DNA from: CAYNNQ01 sp964398785
GTDB taxonomy: Bacteria; Desulfobacterota; Desulfovibrionia; Desulfovibrionales; Desulfonatronovibrionaceae
Reading direction: 5' to 3'
DNA length: 21,052 bases
NCBI GenBank assembly: GCA_964398785.1
Contig: CAYNNQ010000040.1
Coordinates: 1-21,052 of the forward strand
Shown in pieces: positions 6,505 to 14,583 of this stretch; the stretch's first letter is position 1, and each line of letters begins with the position of its first letter. A model generated the notes under the pieces. That model ran no database searches, was not told where the DNA came from, and worked only from the letters and a program-made list of their open reading frames with translations. The position numbers were made by a program, and so were the translations under genes.

Positions 6505-7559
6505 AAAATATCCTGGATCTGGACTACAATGAGCTCGCCAACTGGCTGATCAATCAGGGGGAGCCCCGTTTCCGGACCGAGCAGATATGGTTCTGGATTT
6601 GGAACAAACGGGTCCGGGAATTCGGGGAAATGAGCAATGTAAGCAAACAGCTCCGCAGCTCCCTGGCCGCGGAGTGGTCCATAGACTGGCCGCAAGTACA
6701 CAGCGTGCATACCAGCCGGGATGGGACCGTCAAATTCCTGCTCCGCCTGACTGACGATTGCCTCATAGAATCGGTACTTATTCCGGACCGGGACAAGCTG
6801 ACCCAATGCCTGTCCTCGCAGGTGGGCTGCCCCATGGGATGCACTTTCTGCAGCACAGGCAAGATGGGTTTCGTCCGCAATATGCTAGCCGGGGAAATAG
6901 CCGGACAGATACTTGTTGCCCGGGAATATACAGAAAAACACCTCCCCCACTTTAAGCTGAACAATTTTGTCTTCATGGGTATGGGCGACCCCCTTCTCAA
7001 CTGGGAAGAAGTACACAAGAGCTTGCAGATCATGCACAACACGAACGGCCTAAACATTTCCAAGCGCAGGATTACCGTGTCCACTGTAGGGTTACCGGGG
7101 GGGATAACCCGCCTGGGGGAAAGCGAACTGGCCCTTTTGGCCGTGTCCCTGCACGCCCCCACACAGTCCCTGCGCCGCGAACTCATGCCCCGAGCCGCCC
7201 AGTTCGAACTCCCTGAACTTATTCGGGAACTAAAGGATTTCCCCCTACGCCCGCGGGAAAGGATCACCATAGAGTACCTCCTCATTCGCGGCATAAACGA
7301 CTCGGAAGAACACGCCCGGGAACTTGTCCGGCTTTTGAGTCCCCTAAAATGCAAAGTCAACCTTATCGGCTACAATCCGGCCGGAGAGGAGGATGTATAC
7401 AGGGCACCAGAGGAGGAAAGAATATTGACATTTGAGAAAATTCTCTGGTCCAAGGGGTTGACCGCAATTTTGCGCAAGAGCAAGGGCCAGGATATAAACG
7501 CGGCCTGCGGACAGTTAAAAACAAAAACCACATATACAGGAGAGAGAATTGAAGCCTGA
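6501..7559 (+). CDS. rlmN: Dual-specificity RNA methyltransferase RlmN (apparent ATA start)
   Basis: RlmN is a radical SAM enzyme that methylates C2 of A2503 in 23S rRNA and A37 in some tRNAs. With an ATA start the protein has 352 residues and begins KNILDLDYNELANWL, matching the usual RlmN N-terminus. Visible motifs are the iron-sulfur cluster cysteines C110, C114 and C117 (CPMGCTFC), catalytic C103 (TQCLSSQ) and C336 (AACGQL), and the family motif GMGDPLLN. The first ordinary start (ATG 6630) would remove about 43 conserved residues. The 3' end overlaps hisI by 11 nt. The odd start could be a true non-canonical initiator or a G-to-A change, whether real or a sequencing error. Confidence 0.92.
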   Translation: MKNILDLDYNELANWLINQGEPRFRTEQIWFWIWNKRVREFGEMSNVSKQLRSSLAAEWSIDWPQVHSVHTSRDGTVKFLLRLTDDCLIESVLIPDRDKLTQCLSSQVGCPMGCTFCSTGKMGFVRNMLAGEIAGQILVAREYTEKHLPHFKLNNFVFMGMGDPLLNWEEVHKSLQIMHNTNGLNISKRRITVSTVGLPGGITRLGESELALLAVSLHAPTQSLRRELMPRAAQFELPELIRELKDFPLRPRERITIEYLLIRGINDSEEHARELVRLLSPLKCKVNLIGYNPAGEEDVYRAPEEERILTFEKILWSKGLTAILRKSKGQDINAACGQLKTKTTYTGERIEA

Positions 7560-7920
7560 TTTTGCCAAGACCAACGGCTTGGTGCCGGCTATCGTCCAGG
7601 ACCACGAAAGCAAGGAAGTCCTCATGCTGGCCTACGTGAATGAACAGGCCTGGGAAAAGACCCTGGAAACTGGAGAGGCCCATTTTTTCAGCCGGAGCCG
7701 GAACAAACTCTGGCACAAAGGAAAAACATCCGGACATGTGCAAAAAATCAAGGACATCCGGCTGGACTGCGATCAGGACACAATCATCTATAGCGTGCAC
7801 CAGGTAGGGGGAGCGGCCTGCCACAAAGGCTATAGATCGTGTTTTTACAACTGCCTGAGAGACGGAGAATGGGGTATATGTTCCCCTAAAGTATTCAATC
7901 CGGAGGAGGTTTACAAATAA
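7549..7920 (+). CDS. hisI: Phosphoribosyl-AMP cyclohydrolase HisI
   Basis: HisI opens the adenine ring of phosphoribosyl-AMP, the third step of histidine synthesis. The 123-residue single-domain protein shows the metal-binding aspartates D73, D75 and D77 (LDCDQD) and the zinc ligand block C91-H92 through C98 (ACHKGYRSC). It lacks a fused HisE (phosphoribosyl-ATP pyrophosphatase) domain, which must be encoded elsewhere. The start is TTG with AGGAG 6 nt upstream, inside the end of rlmN; the 11-nt overlap suggests translational coupling. The next gene, hisG, follows after one base. Confidence 0.95.
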   Translation: MKPDFAKTNGLVPAIVQDHESKEVLMLAYVNEQAWEKTLETGEAHFFSRSRNKLWHKGKTSGHVQKIKDIRLDCDQDTIIYSVHQVGGAACHKGYRSCFYNCLRDGEWGICSPKVFNPEEVYK

Positions 7921-7921
7921 A

Positions 7922-8803
7922 ATGAGCACCCCAGACAAACTCAAGCTGGGCATTCCCAAAGGATCCCTGGAAGAATCCACCATGCGGCTCTTTGCCCGTG
8001 CCGGCTGGAAGATAAAACCGCATCACCGTAACTATTTTCCAGAAATAAACGATCCGCAGATGATCTGTTCCCTGTGCCGGGCCCAAGAAATGTCCAGTTA
8101 TGTGCACGCAGGCACCCTGGACGCCGGGCTGACCGGAAAGGACTGGATTTTGGAAAATGAATCCGAAGTGGTCAAGGTTTCCGATTTGGTCTACTCCAAA
8201 GCGAGCAACCGCCCGGCCAGGTGGGTGCTTGCTGTTGCCGGGGACTCCCCGTACAAACGTCCGGAGGATCTGGCCGGAAAGAAAATAGCCACGGAACTGA
8301 AAAACTTTACCCAGAAATACTTCCAAAACGCCAATATTCCCGTAGAAGTGGAATTCTCCTGGGGAGCCACCGAAGCCAAAGTGGTGGAGGGGCTGGTGGA
8401 TGCCATAGTGGAAGTCACCGAAACCGGCACTACCATCCGGGCACACGGACTTCGAATAATCGCCGATCTTCTGGAGACCAACACCCAGTTCATTGCCAAC
8501 CGCGAAGCTTGGGCGGACCCGTGGAAAAGACAAAAGATAGAAACCATAAATACCTTGCTTCACGGTGCACTGCGGGCGGATCGCCTCTCCGGACTAAAAA
8601 TGAACGTCCCCCAGGACAAAATGGAGGGAATAATGGATATCCTTCCCAGTTTGACCGCCCCCACAGTGGCCCATCTGTATAATTCGGACTGGGTTTCCGT
8701 GGAAATCGTGGTGGACGAGAACCGGGTTCGGGAACTCATACCGGAACTGCAGTCCAAGGGAGCTAGCGGTATCATCGAATACCCCTTGAACAAGGTGATC
8801 TAA
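7922..8803 (+). CDS. hisG: ATP phosphoribosyltransferase HisG, long form
   Basis: HisG joins ATP and PRPP in the first, feedback-controlled step of histidine synthesis. The 293 residues fit the long (HisG_L) class, which carries its own C-terminal ACT-like regulatory domain and needs no HisZ. The start motif LKLGIPKGSLEEST, the substrate-site GLTGKDW, and the PRPP-binding EVTETGTTIRAHGL near residues 163-176 are clear. The regulatory part runs from about 215 to the end (LSGLKMNVP, then GIIEYPLNKVI). A GGAGGAGG block ends 12 nt before the ATG. HisG and HisI lie together, but the rest of the his pathway is not in this window. Confidence 0.95.
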   Translation: MSTPDKLKLGIPKGSLEESTMRLFARAGWKIKPHHRNYFPEINDPQMICSLCRAQEMSSYVHAGTLDAGLTGKDWILENESEVVKVSDLVYSKASNRPARWVLAVAGDSPYKRPEDLAGKKIATELKNFTQKYFQNANIPVEVEFSWGATEAKVVEGLVDAIVEVTETGTTIRAHGLRIIADLLETNTQFIANREAWADPWKRQKIETINTLLHGALRADRLSGLKMNVPQDKMEGIMDILPSLTAPTVAHLYNSDWVSVEIVVDENRVRELIPELQSKGASGIIEYPLNKVI

Positions 8804-8808
8804 AACAG

Positions 8809-8824
8809 CCTTCCTCAAGGAAGG
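8809..8824 (+). repeat. Small perfect hairpin after hisG
   Basis: CCTTCC and GGAAGG pair perfectly around a TCAA loop just after the hisG stop. No T-run follows, so termination is doubtful. The right arm also resembles a ribosome binding site for the ATG at 8835 and could hide it. Confidence 0.4.
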
Positions 8825-8864
8825 TGTAACTCCCATGATGCGTATTAGCACAGAGGATAATGCC

Positions 8865-9653
8865 ATGTTCCATCAAATGCCGGGCTCAATATCGCGAGCG
8901 GTATGTCTCCTTTTTACCCTCCCCTTGCTTTTGGGCTGCGCAGCGGGATCGAACAAATCCGAGGGGAATACACAAAAAGAGCAAAAACAGCTACAAGCCC
9001 AGCTGAATCTGGGAGAGCGCTATCTCTTGCAAGGCAAAAACAGGCAAGCGATAAAACAGTTTTTGAGCGTAAAAAAAAGCTCCCCGAATATACCGCGTTT
9101 GAATTTCGACCTGGGCCTGGCCTACACTGCCCTTAACGATCCGGACAAGGCGATATCCGCCTACCGCAGGGCGCTTGAAGAAAAGCCGGAATACGGAGAA
9201 GCATGGAATAATCTGGGGCAGGTTTATCTCTCTCAGGGGAAAATGGACAAGGCCCAAAAAGCCTTCGAGCATGCCCTGGACATAGTCACTTATATGACCC
9301 CGGAAAAAGCCGCGTATAATCTGGCAAGGCTTTGGCGGCAAAAAGGGAACACAAAGAAGGCGCTTCGTTTCGCCCGGAGTTCGGTGGATGAAAACTGGCG
9401 TTTTGCTCCGGGGTATATCCTGGCTGCGGAGCTTATGCGCAAGCGGGGAAACCCGGAAGAGGCCCTGGGACTACTGCGCCAAGGCGCGGAAGCTGTCCCG
9501 GAAAACCTGGAACTGACCCTGGATCTGGCCGAAAGCCTTGTCCGGGCCGGTAACGAGCAGGAAGCAAAAAAGTGGTTCAAGCGCATTGCCCAAAACAATC
9601 CTGAAAGCCAGCAGGCCGAAGTGGCCCAAGATTACCTGGAATTCCTGGAATAA
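8865..9653 (+). CDS. TPR-repeat outer-membrane lipoprotein (PilF-like)
   Basis: The protein begins with a lipoprotein signal peptide: a short polar stretch with one arginine, a hydrophobic core (AVCLLFTLPLLLG) and a cysteine at residue 25 for lipid attachment. The remaining residues are tetratricopeptide repeats, for example ARQAIKQFL-type helices, then AWNNLGQVYLSQGKMDKAQK and AAELMRKRGNPEEALGLL, at about 40-260. TPR lipoproteins of this kind act as scaffolds, as in type IV pilus assembly (PilF), but no pilus gene is nearby. An upstream ATG (8835) would add 10 residues. The ATG at 8865 is preferred because AGAGGA lies 7 nt before it and the signal peptide has normal length. The stop overlaps a TAATG junction with the next gene. 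Confidence 0.82.
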   Translation: MFHQMPGSISRAVCLLFTLPLLLGCAAGSNKSEGNTQKEQKQLQAQLNLGERYLLQGKNRQAIKQFLSVKKSSPNIPRLNFDLGLAYTALNDPDKAISAYRRALEEKPEYGEAWNNLGQVYLSQGKMDKAQKAFEHALDIVTYMTPEKAAYNLARLWRQKGNTKKALRFARSSVDENWRFAPGYILAAELMRKRGNPEEALGLLRQGAEAVPENLELTLDLAESLVRAGNEQEAKKWFKRIAQNNPESQQAEVAQDYLEFLE

Positions 9654-10983
9654 TGCCGCTCCGCGTATCCTGGGCATAAACCCCTGGATCTACGATTTTG
9701 CCGCGTACAATCTATGGTCCCGGCCGGTGGGACTCTTGGTCTGCCTGGATATGCTGCGCCGGGCGGGAGCAGACACCGCCCTTTTGGATTGCATGCACAG
9801 GACATGGCCGGAGATAAACTGGCCCCGCCCCACGCAGTTCGGTTGCGGACATTACCCCAAAACGGAAGTACCCAAACCCCATCTCCTCCGGGATATACCC
9901 CGCCGCTTCAGTCGCTACGGCCTGCCCCTGGGGACAGTAAAGCAGGCCTTGGCACAGTTGTCCCCTCCCCCGGATGCGGTGCTTATAACCTCTATTATGA
10001 CCTACTGGTATCCGGGTGTTAAAACCATGGTCCATATCCTGCGGGAAATATGGCCTAATGTACCAATATGTATCGGGGGGATATACGCCACTTTGTGTCC
10101 GGAACACGCTAAAAAGCACTTTCCGGATGTGGATGCAATATTTTGCGGATGCCTGGAAAATTCAAATAACTGGGAAAGACTGTGGGGACTGCTGGGCGGA
10201 TCCCCTCCGGCAATCCCCACTGGTAGGGGTTTTCTACCCGCTCTGGACATGTACCAAAGACCTAGTTTTTCCCCTATTCTGGGTTCACGGGGCTGTCCCT
10301 TCAACTGCCCATACTGCGCCAGTTCCCTTTTGTACTCCGGGTTCGAGCAAACCAACTTCCCGGCCTTCTGGGAAATATTTTACTCCGAATACAGGCGCGG
10401 CGTCCGGGATTTCGCCTTCTACGACGACGCCCTCCTGATTTGCCCGGAGAACTTCCTCTGGCCTTTCGTGGACAAAATCCACGCAAACGACCTCCAAGTG
10501 CGCCTGCACACCCCGAACGCCTTGCATGTGCGCTATATGGACATGGAGACCTGCAAGGCCTTAAAAAAAGCTGGTCTAAACACGGTGCGTTTGGGGCTGG
10601 AAAGCGGATTCCGGGACAGAAACGACCTCAAGCTGACCCGGGAACAATGGCAAGAAGGGGTGAGCAATCTGCGTCAGGCCGGGTTTTGCAACGAGGACAT
10701 CGGGGCATACATCCTTTTCGGTCTTCCCGGACAGGATGAATCGGAAATCATTCAGGCCGTGCAAATCGCCCGCAACAGCGGCATAAGGCCTCAACTCGCC
10801 CTGTATACTCCAATCCCGGGAAGCGAAATGTTTGCCACGGCAAAGAAACATTCCTTTTACCCCCTCGAGGAACCGCTGTATCAGAACAATTCCATCTGGC
10901 CCTGCTACCCCGGCGGATTCAGCTGGTCCGAACACTCGCGATGGAAAAGGATTCTCCAAGGAGATAAGGCGGAAAAAATATAA
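9653..10983 (+). CDS. Radical SAM protein with N-terminal B12-binding-like region (possible frameshift at start)
   Basis: The N-terminal half resembles the cobalamin-binding Rossmann region of B12-radical SAM proteins (ILGINPWIYDFAAYNLWS, then VPICIGGIYATLCPEHA) but lacks the DxHxxG cobalt-ligand motif. The radical SAM half has the cluster motif CPFNCPYC near residue 214 and later FAFYDDALL, RLGLESG and YILFGLPGQDE, as expected. The substrate is unknown. The start is a problem. The ATG at 9653 overlaps the previous stop, a typical coupled start, but is out of frame: ATG is followed by CC and then the in-frame GCT at 9658, so one base seems missing. In-frame alternatives are TTG at 9586 or 9538, with no ribosome binding site. 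The gene ends about 80 bp before a strong terminator. Confidence 0.8.
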
Positions 10984-11061
10984 AAAATCCACTCGCTGTA
11001 TCGGAAAGCCATAAAATATCCCTTTAATATATCGAGGGTCCCCGATTACGCAACTGGATCC

Positions 11062-11093
11062 AAAAAAAACGGGCCGTACGGCCCGTTTTTTTT
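11062..11093. terminator. Perfect bidirectional terminator
   Basis: Eight A, then a perfect stem ACGGGCC/GGCCCGT around GTAC, then eight T form a 32-bp perfect palindrome. It works on both strands. On the plus strand it ends the recN-to-radical-SAM series, and on the minus strand it ends acs, whose stop codon is about 18 bp away. Confidence 0.95.
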
Positions 11094-11111
11094 CTGTATA
11101 TATAAAAAGAT

Positions 11112-13034
11112 CTAATCTTCCAAAGTAGAGGTGTCTCCGACTTCCTCGCCCATTTCCTCTGCCCGCAGGACACGGCGCATAATCTTCCCGCTCCTGGTCT
11201 TGGGCAACTTATCCCGGAATTCAATGCTCTTGACCACAGCCACCGGACCCAGTTCGCGGCGCACATGCCCTTTTAGGGTCTTTATCAGCTCATCCTGATC
11301 ATCCACTGCCCCAAAATCGGCACTCAACAGGACAAAGGCCTTGGCCACCTCGCCCTTGATTTTGTCCGGGACTCCGATAACCGCGGCTTCAGCTACGGCC
11401 TTATGCGAGACAAGAGCACTTTCCAGTTCCGCGGTGCCTATGCGGTGCCCGGCAATATTCAAAACGTCGTCGGAACGGCCCTGGATCCAGATATATCCGT
11501 CCTCGTCCTTGCGGGCCACGTCCCCGGCCAGGTAAACTCCGGGAAATTTATCCCAGTAGGTACGTTTGTATCTGTCCGGGTCCTTGTACAGGGTGGTGAG
11601 CATGGAAGGCCAGGGTTTGCGAATAATGAGTTGTCCTCCCTTGCCCGGAGGCACGGAGTCCCCGTTCTCATCCACCACATCGGCAAAGATGCCCGGCAAA
11701 GGCTTGGAAACGGATCCCGGTTTGAGCAAAGTGATGGGCAGGGGGCTGAGCATGATCGAACCAGTTTCCGTCTGCCACCAGGTATCCATTATCGGGCATT
11801 CGGAACGACCGATATTTTTATAGAACCACACCCAGGCCTCCGGATTTATGGGCTCACCCACGGACCCCAAAAGACGCAGGGTGGAAAGATCGTGCTTCTT
11901 TGGATACTGGGTACCAAAACGCATGAGCATACGGATCAAGGTGGGTGCGGTATAAAAGATGGTCACCCCGTATTTGGACACGATATCCCACAGCCTGTCC
12001 GCCTGGGGATATAGGGGATGCCCCTCGTACATGACCGTGGTCGTTCCGGTGATAAGCGGTCCGTAAACCACATAGCTGTGCCCGGTTATCCATCCGGCAT
12101 CCGCAGTGCACCAGAATATATCAGTGGGTTTAATATCGAACACCCAGCTAAGGGAACGATGCACCCCGACCATATATCCGCCATGGGCATGCAAAATACC
12201 CTTGGGTTTCCCGGTGGTACCCGAACTGTACAGGATAAACAATGGATCCTGGGAATCCATGACTTCCGTATGCGCCACAGGGCTCTCCTGGCGGACCAGG
12301 GCATCATACCAGATATCCCTGGATTCAACCATTTCCGTTTCCACGCTGGCCCGGTGGACAATGACCGCGGTTTCCACGCTTTCACATCCGCTAACCAATG
12401 CCTCGTCCACGATCTTTTTCACATTGAACACCCGGCCGTTGCGATAAAAACCATCCGCGGTAATCACCAGTTTGGCCGAGGCATCCTCTATACGGTCCCG
12501 GAGGGCGCGGGCGGAAAATCCGGCAAAAACCATGCTGTGAATGGCGCCAACTTTGGCCACGGCCAGCATGGCCACCAGGGTTTCCGGCAGCGGAGGCATG
12601 TACAAGACAACCCGGTCCCCTTTCTCGATGCCCAGGGCGCGCAACGCATTGGCGAAACGATTCACTTCCCGATACAGCTCATAATAGGTGAATTTTTTGG
12701 TATCCCCGGGCTCGCCTTCCCATATAAGGGCCAGCTTGTTCTTGTTGGCCGTTTCTATATGTCTGTCCAGGGCATTATAGGCTATATTGCACTTGGCATT
12801 GGGGAACCACTTGTAGAAAGGAGCCTCGGAGTCATCCAGGACTTGATCCCACTTTTTGAACCAATCCAACTCCTTGGCGGCATCTTCCCAATAATCCAAA
12901 TAGTTTTCTTCCGCCTGCTTCATAGCTTCGGAATATTCCTGCGGATTTACATTAGCTTCGATAACCATCTGCGGCAGGGGACGGAACACCCGTTCCTCCT
13001 GCATAAGGGCATCAAGCGAACCTTGTTCTTCCAT
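11112..13034 (-). CDS. acs: Acetyl-CoA synthetase (AMP-forming)
   Basis: Acs activates acetate to acetyl-CoA through acetyl-AMP. The 640-residue protein carries the adenylation signature YSSGTTGKPKG at residues 269-279, TADAGWITGHSYV, the TWWQTETG motif, GRSDDVLNIAGHRIG in the hinge and C-terminal domain, and the conserved lysine K617 in PKTRSGKIM that is acetylated to switch off family members. The length matches the family (about 650). An ATG 45 nt upstream (13079) is possible, but AAGGAGG lies 7 nt before the ATG at 13034. It is a single-gene unit, convergent with the radical SAM gene, with the shared terminator downstream. No acetate permease or deacetylase gene is adjacent. Confidence 0.95.
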   Translation of the reverse strand: MEEQGSLDALMQEERVFRPLPQMVIEANVNPQEYSEAMKQAEENYLDYWEDAAKELDWFKKWDQVLDDSEAPFYKWFPNAKCNIAYNALDRHIETANKNKLALIWEGEPGDTKKFTYYELYREVNRFANALRALGIEKGDRVVLYMPPLPETLVAMLAVAKVGAIHSMVFAGFSARALRDRIEDASAKLVITADGFYRNGRVFNVKKIVDEALVSGCESVETAVIVHRASVETEMVESRDIWYDALVRQESPVAHTEVMDSQDPLFILYSSGTTGKPKGILHAHGGYMVGVHRSLSWVFDIKPTDIFWCTADAGWITGHSYVVYGPLITGTTTVMYEGHPLYPQADRLWDIVSKYGVTIFYTAPTLIRMLMRFGTQYPKKHDLSTLRLLGSVGEPINPEAWVWFYKNIGRSECPIMDTWWQTETGSIMLSPLPITLLKPGSVSKPLPGIFADVVDENGDSVPPGKGGQLIIRKPWPSMLTTLYKDPDRYKRTYWDKFPGVYLAGDVARKDEDGYIWIQGRSDDVLNIAGHRIGTAELESALVSHKAVAEAAVIGVPDKIKGEVAKAFVLLSADFGAVDDQDELIKTLKGHVRRELGPVAVVKSIEFRDKLPKTRSGKIMRRVLRAEEMGEEVGDTSTLED

Positions 13035-13153
13035 GGCATCCTCCTTGGGGAATACTTTGGCAACCCGACCAATTTTCAAAGCAAAACAATTTGATTATCT
13101 CCAGGGGCCGGGAATGCGTACCTAGCGATTGCATTTACACGAATTTTTTCACT

Positions 13154-13209
13154 AATAAAACAAAAGAATACTTGCGGGGAGGATATAATCGATCAAAGGC
13201 AGCAAGTAT
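13154..13209 (-). terminator. Likely terminator of the LytTR gene
   Basis: On the minus strand the perfect 8-bp arms ATACTTGC (13209-13202) and GCAAGTAT (13175-13168) enclose a 26-nt loop. They are followed immediately by the T-rich tract TCTTTTGTTTTATT. It lies 70 bp past the LytTR stop codon. The loop is long for a terminator, hence moderate confidence. The acs start codon lies about 120 bp further on in the same direction. Confidence 0.55.
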
Positions 13210-13277
13210 AGGATAAACGGCAGGGGCTTGCCAGTCACTTCCGGAATACCCAATACAGGTACTTGTAAACGAGATCA

Positions 13278-14141
13278 TCAAAGGCCGAGCAGCTGCTTCA
13301 ACTCACCTATCCGCCTGCGACTGATGGGGAGCTCAATCCTCTTCCGGCCCGCTGTACGCAGCATGAAATTGCTCCCGGGAAGCGAGGCTATCTCGGTAAC
13401 CATATCCAGATTGACCACATATTTGCGATGCACCCGGAAAAAACGATGGCCGCGCAGCCTGTCCTCCAGGTTTTTCAGGCGATACGAGGTCAAAAATTTC
13501 TCCTGAAAGGTATGCACATAACTGTAATCCTCGTACGCCTCTATGAAGATGATCTGGCTGTAGGGAATGAGCAGGAGCTTGCCATCGATATTTATGGCCA
13601 GTTTTTCCAGGTTCAGTGGTTGGTCCTGCTTAAAGTCCCAGGCCTTGTGCAGGGCCTGAAGGAATTTGTCCTGATCGTCTTCGGCCAGGGGGAGATGGAC
13701 CATTTCCTCGTCCATCTCTCTTTCCCCGTCACCGGCGGGAGACTTTTCCGGAGAAACTATCCGAGCCTGGGGGGATATGTGCAGCAAACGGTCCACGGTC
13801 TTTTCCAACCGGGGCTGGGAAAAAGGCAAAAGGAGATAGTCCGTGGCCCCGACCTCGAAAGCCTTAAAGGCCATATCCTCTCTATCCGCGACATAGACCA
13901 AGGCCGGGGAAGTCCTGCGCTGAGCCAGGACCTGAGCCAGTTCAATCCCGTCCATGCCCTGCGGGAGGTCCAAGCCCACAAAAAACACGTCATAATCTAT
14001 CCGTTCCAGCAATTCCAGGGCTTCAAAGGCGCTTACCGCCTCCCCCAGGACCCTCACTCCCTCGGTGTTGGCCAGCATATCGCGCAATTCAGCGGTTACT
14101 TCCCGATCGGAATGGACTATCAAGGCTTGCAATTCGGACAT
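13278..14141 (-). CDS. LytTR-type transcription regulator with a degenerate receiver domain
   Basis: The C-terminal part (residues about 180-287) is a LytTR DNA-binding domain, with IIFIEAYEDYSYVHT, RFFRVHRKYVVNLD and ELPISRRRIGELKQLL as its typical landmarks. The N-terminal 110 residues have a response-regulator receiver fold, but the catalytic residues are gone. The acidic pair reads H10-S11 (LIVHSD), the phospho-accepting aspartate position is G56 (FVGLDLPQGMDG), the threonine position is V84 and the conserved lysine is L105 (DYLLLPF). It is therefore unlikely to be switched by phosphorylation. A charged linker joins the domains at about 120-175. GGAGAG lies 9 nt before the ATG. It stands alone with a probable terminator of its own; target genes are unknown. 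Confidence 0.9.
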   Translation of the reverse strand: MSELQALIVHSDREVTAELRDMLANTEGVRVLGEAVSAFEALELLERIDYDVFFVGLDLPQGMDGIELAQVLAQRRTSPALVYVADREDMAFKAFEVGATDYLLLPFSQPRLEKTVDRLLHISPQARIVSPEKSPAGDGEREMDEEMVHLPLAEDDQDKFLQALHKAWDFKQDQPLNLEKLAINIDGKLLLIPYSQIIFIEAYEDYSYVHTFQEKFLTSYRLKNLEDRLRGHRFFRVHRKYVVNLDMVTEIASLPGSNFMLRTAGRKRIELPISRRRIGELKQLLGL

Positions 14142-14583
14142 ACCAGGTTCTCTCCATTTTCAAAGTTTTATAACCTGAAAAAAACCGGGTTGACAAGCTC
14201 CCAGTTATGCGAACAAATAATCACTAAAATATGTACTGCCTGAAAACAAGGGGCCCTCGACGTAGCCTGCAATTTTCCACATCTGCCGTAGTGACTGGAA
14301 TAGATTTACCCAGAACATATCCCGGCGGGACCTTTCCGGCAGCATGGCTGCATTTTGCCTGCTGTAAACCTTGAGCTTGCCGGAATAAAATGGCAGACTG
14401 CAAGAAAGATCCCCCTTTGGGGACACGGGGCAAAGTACTGTACAGGTACACTTTCCGGAAAGGCGTTTGCCCCGGCATCAAAAGCTTTTCCGGAACACAA
14501 GGACGCTACTATTTAAGTAGTTGCATAAACAGGTTATTTTTTCAAGGCGCTCTTATTTATATCACCCCGCCCGGGAGGAAAAC
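14142..14583. other. Divergent intergenic region with stem-loops before the PPC gene
   Basis: This 442 bp lies between the divergent LytTR and PPC genes and holds no supported gene. It contains two neighbouring inverted repeats at 14411-14474, a small palindrome CTACT/AGTAG (14506-14520), and a short stretch at 14239-14255 resembling the GAAAACA-GGGGCC core of the intergenic repeat. TTGACA occurs at 14190-14195 without a clear partner hexamer. Confidence 0.5.
14411..14474 (+). promoter_or_regulatory. Two adjacent stem-loops upstream of the PPC/DUF296 gene
   Basis: The first is CCCC-CTTT-GGGG at 14411-14422. The second has perfect 9-bp arms, CGGGGCAAA (14426-14434) and TTTGCCCCG (14466-14474), around 31 nt that themselves contain the perfect palindrome CTTTCCGGAAAG (14451-14462). 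They end 109 nt before the start codon. No T-run follows either stem, so an operator or leader RNA structure is more likely than a terminator. Confidence 0.4.

Noticed and set aside
14521..14583. Upstream extension of the PPC gene by 21 codons
   Set aside because: No ribosome binding site at 14521, the extra residues do not resemble the family, and GGAGG is correctly placed before the ATG at 14584.
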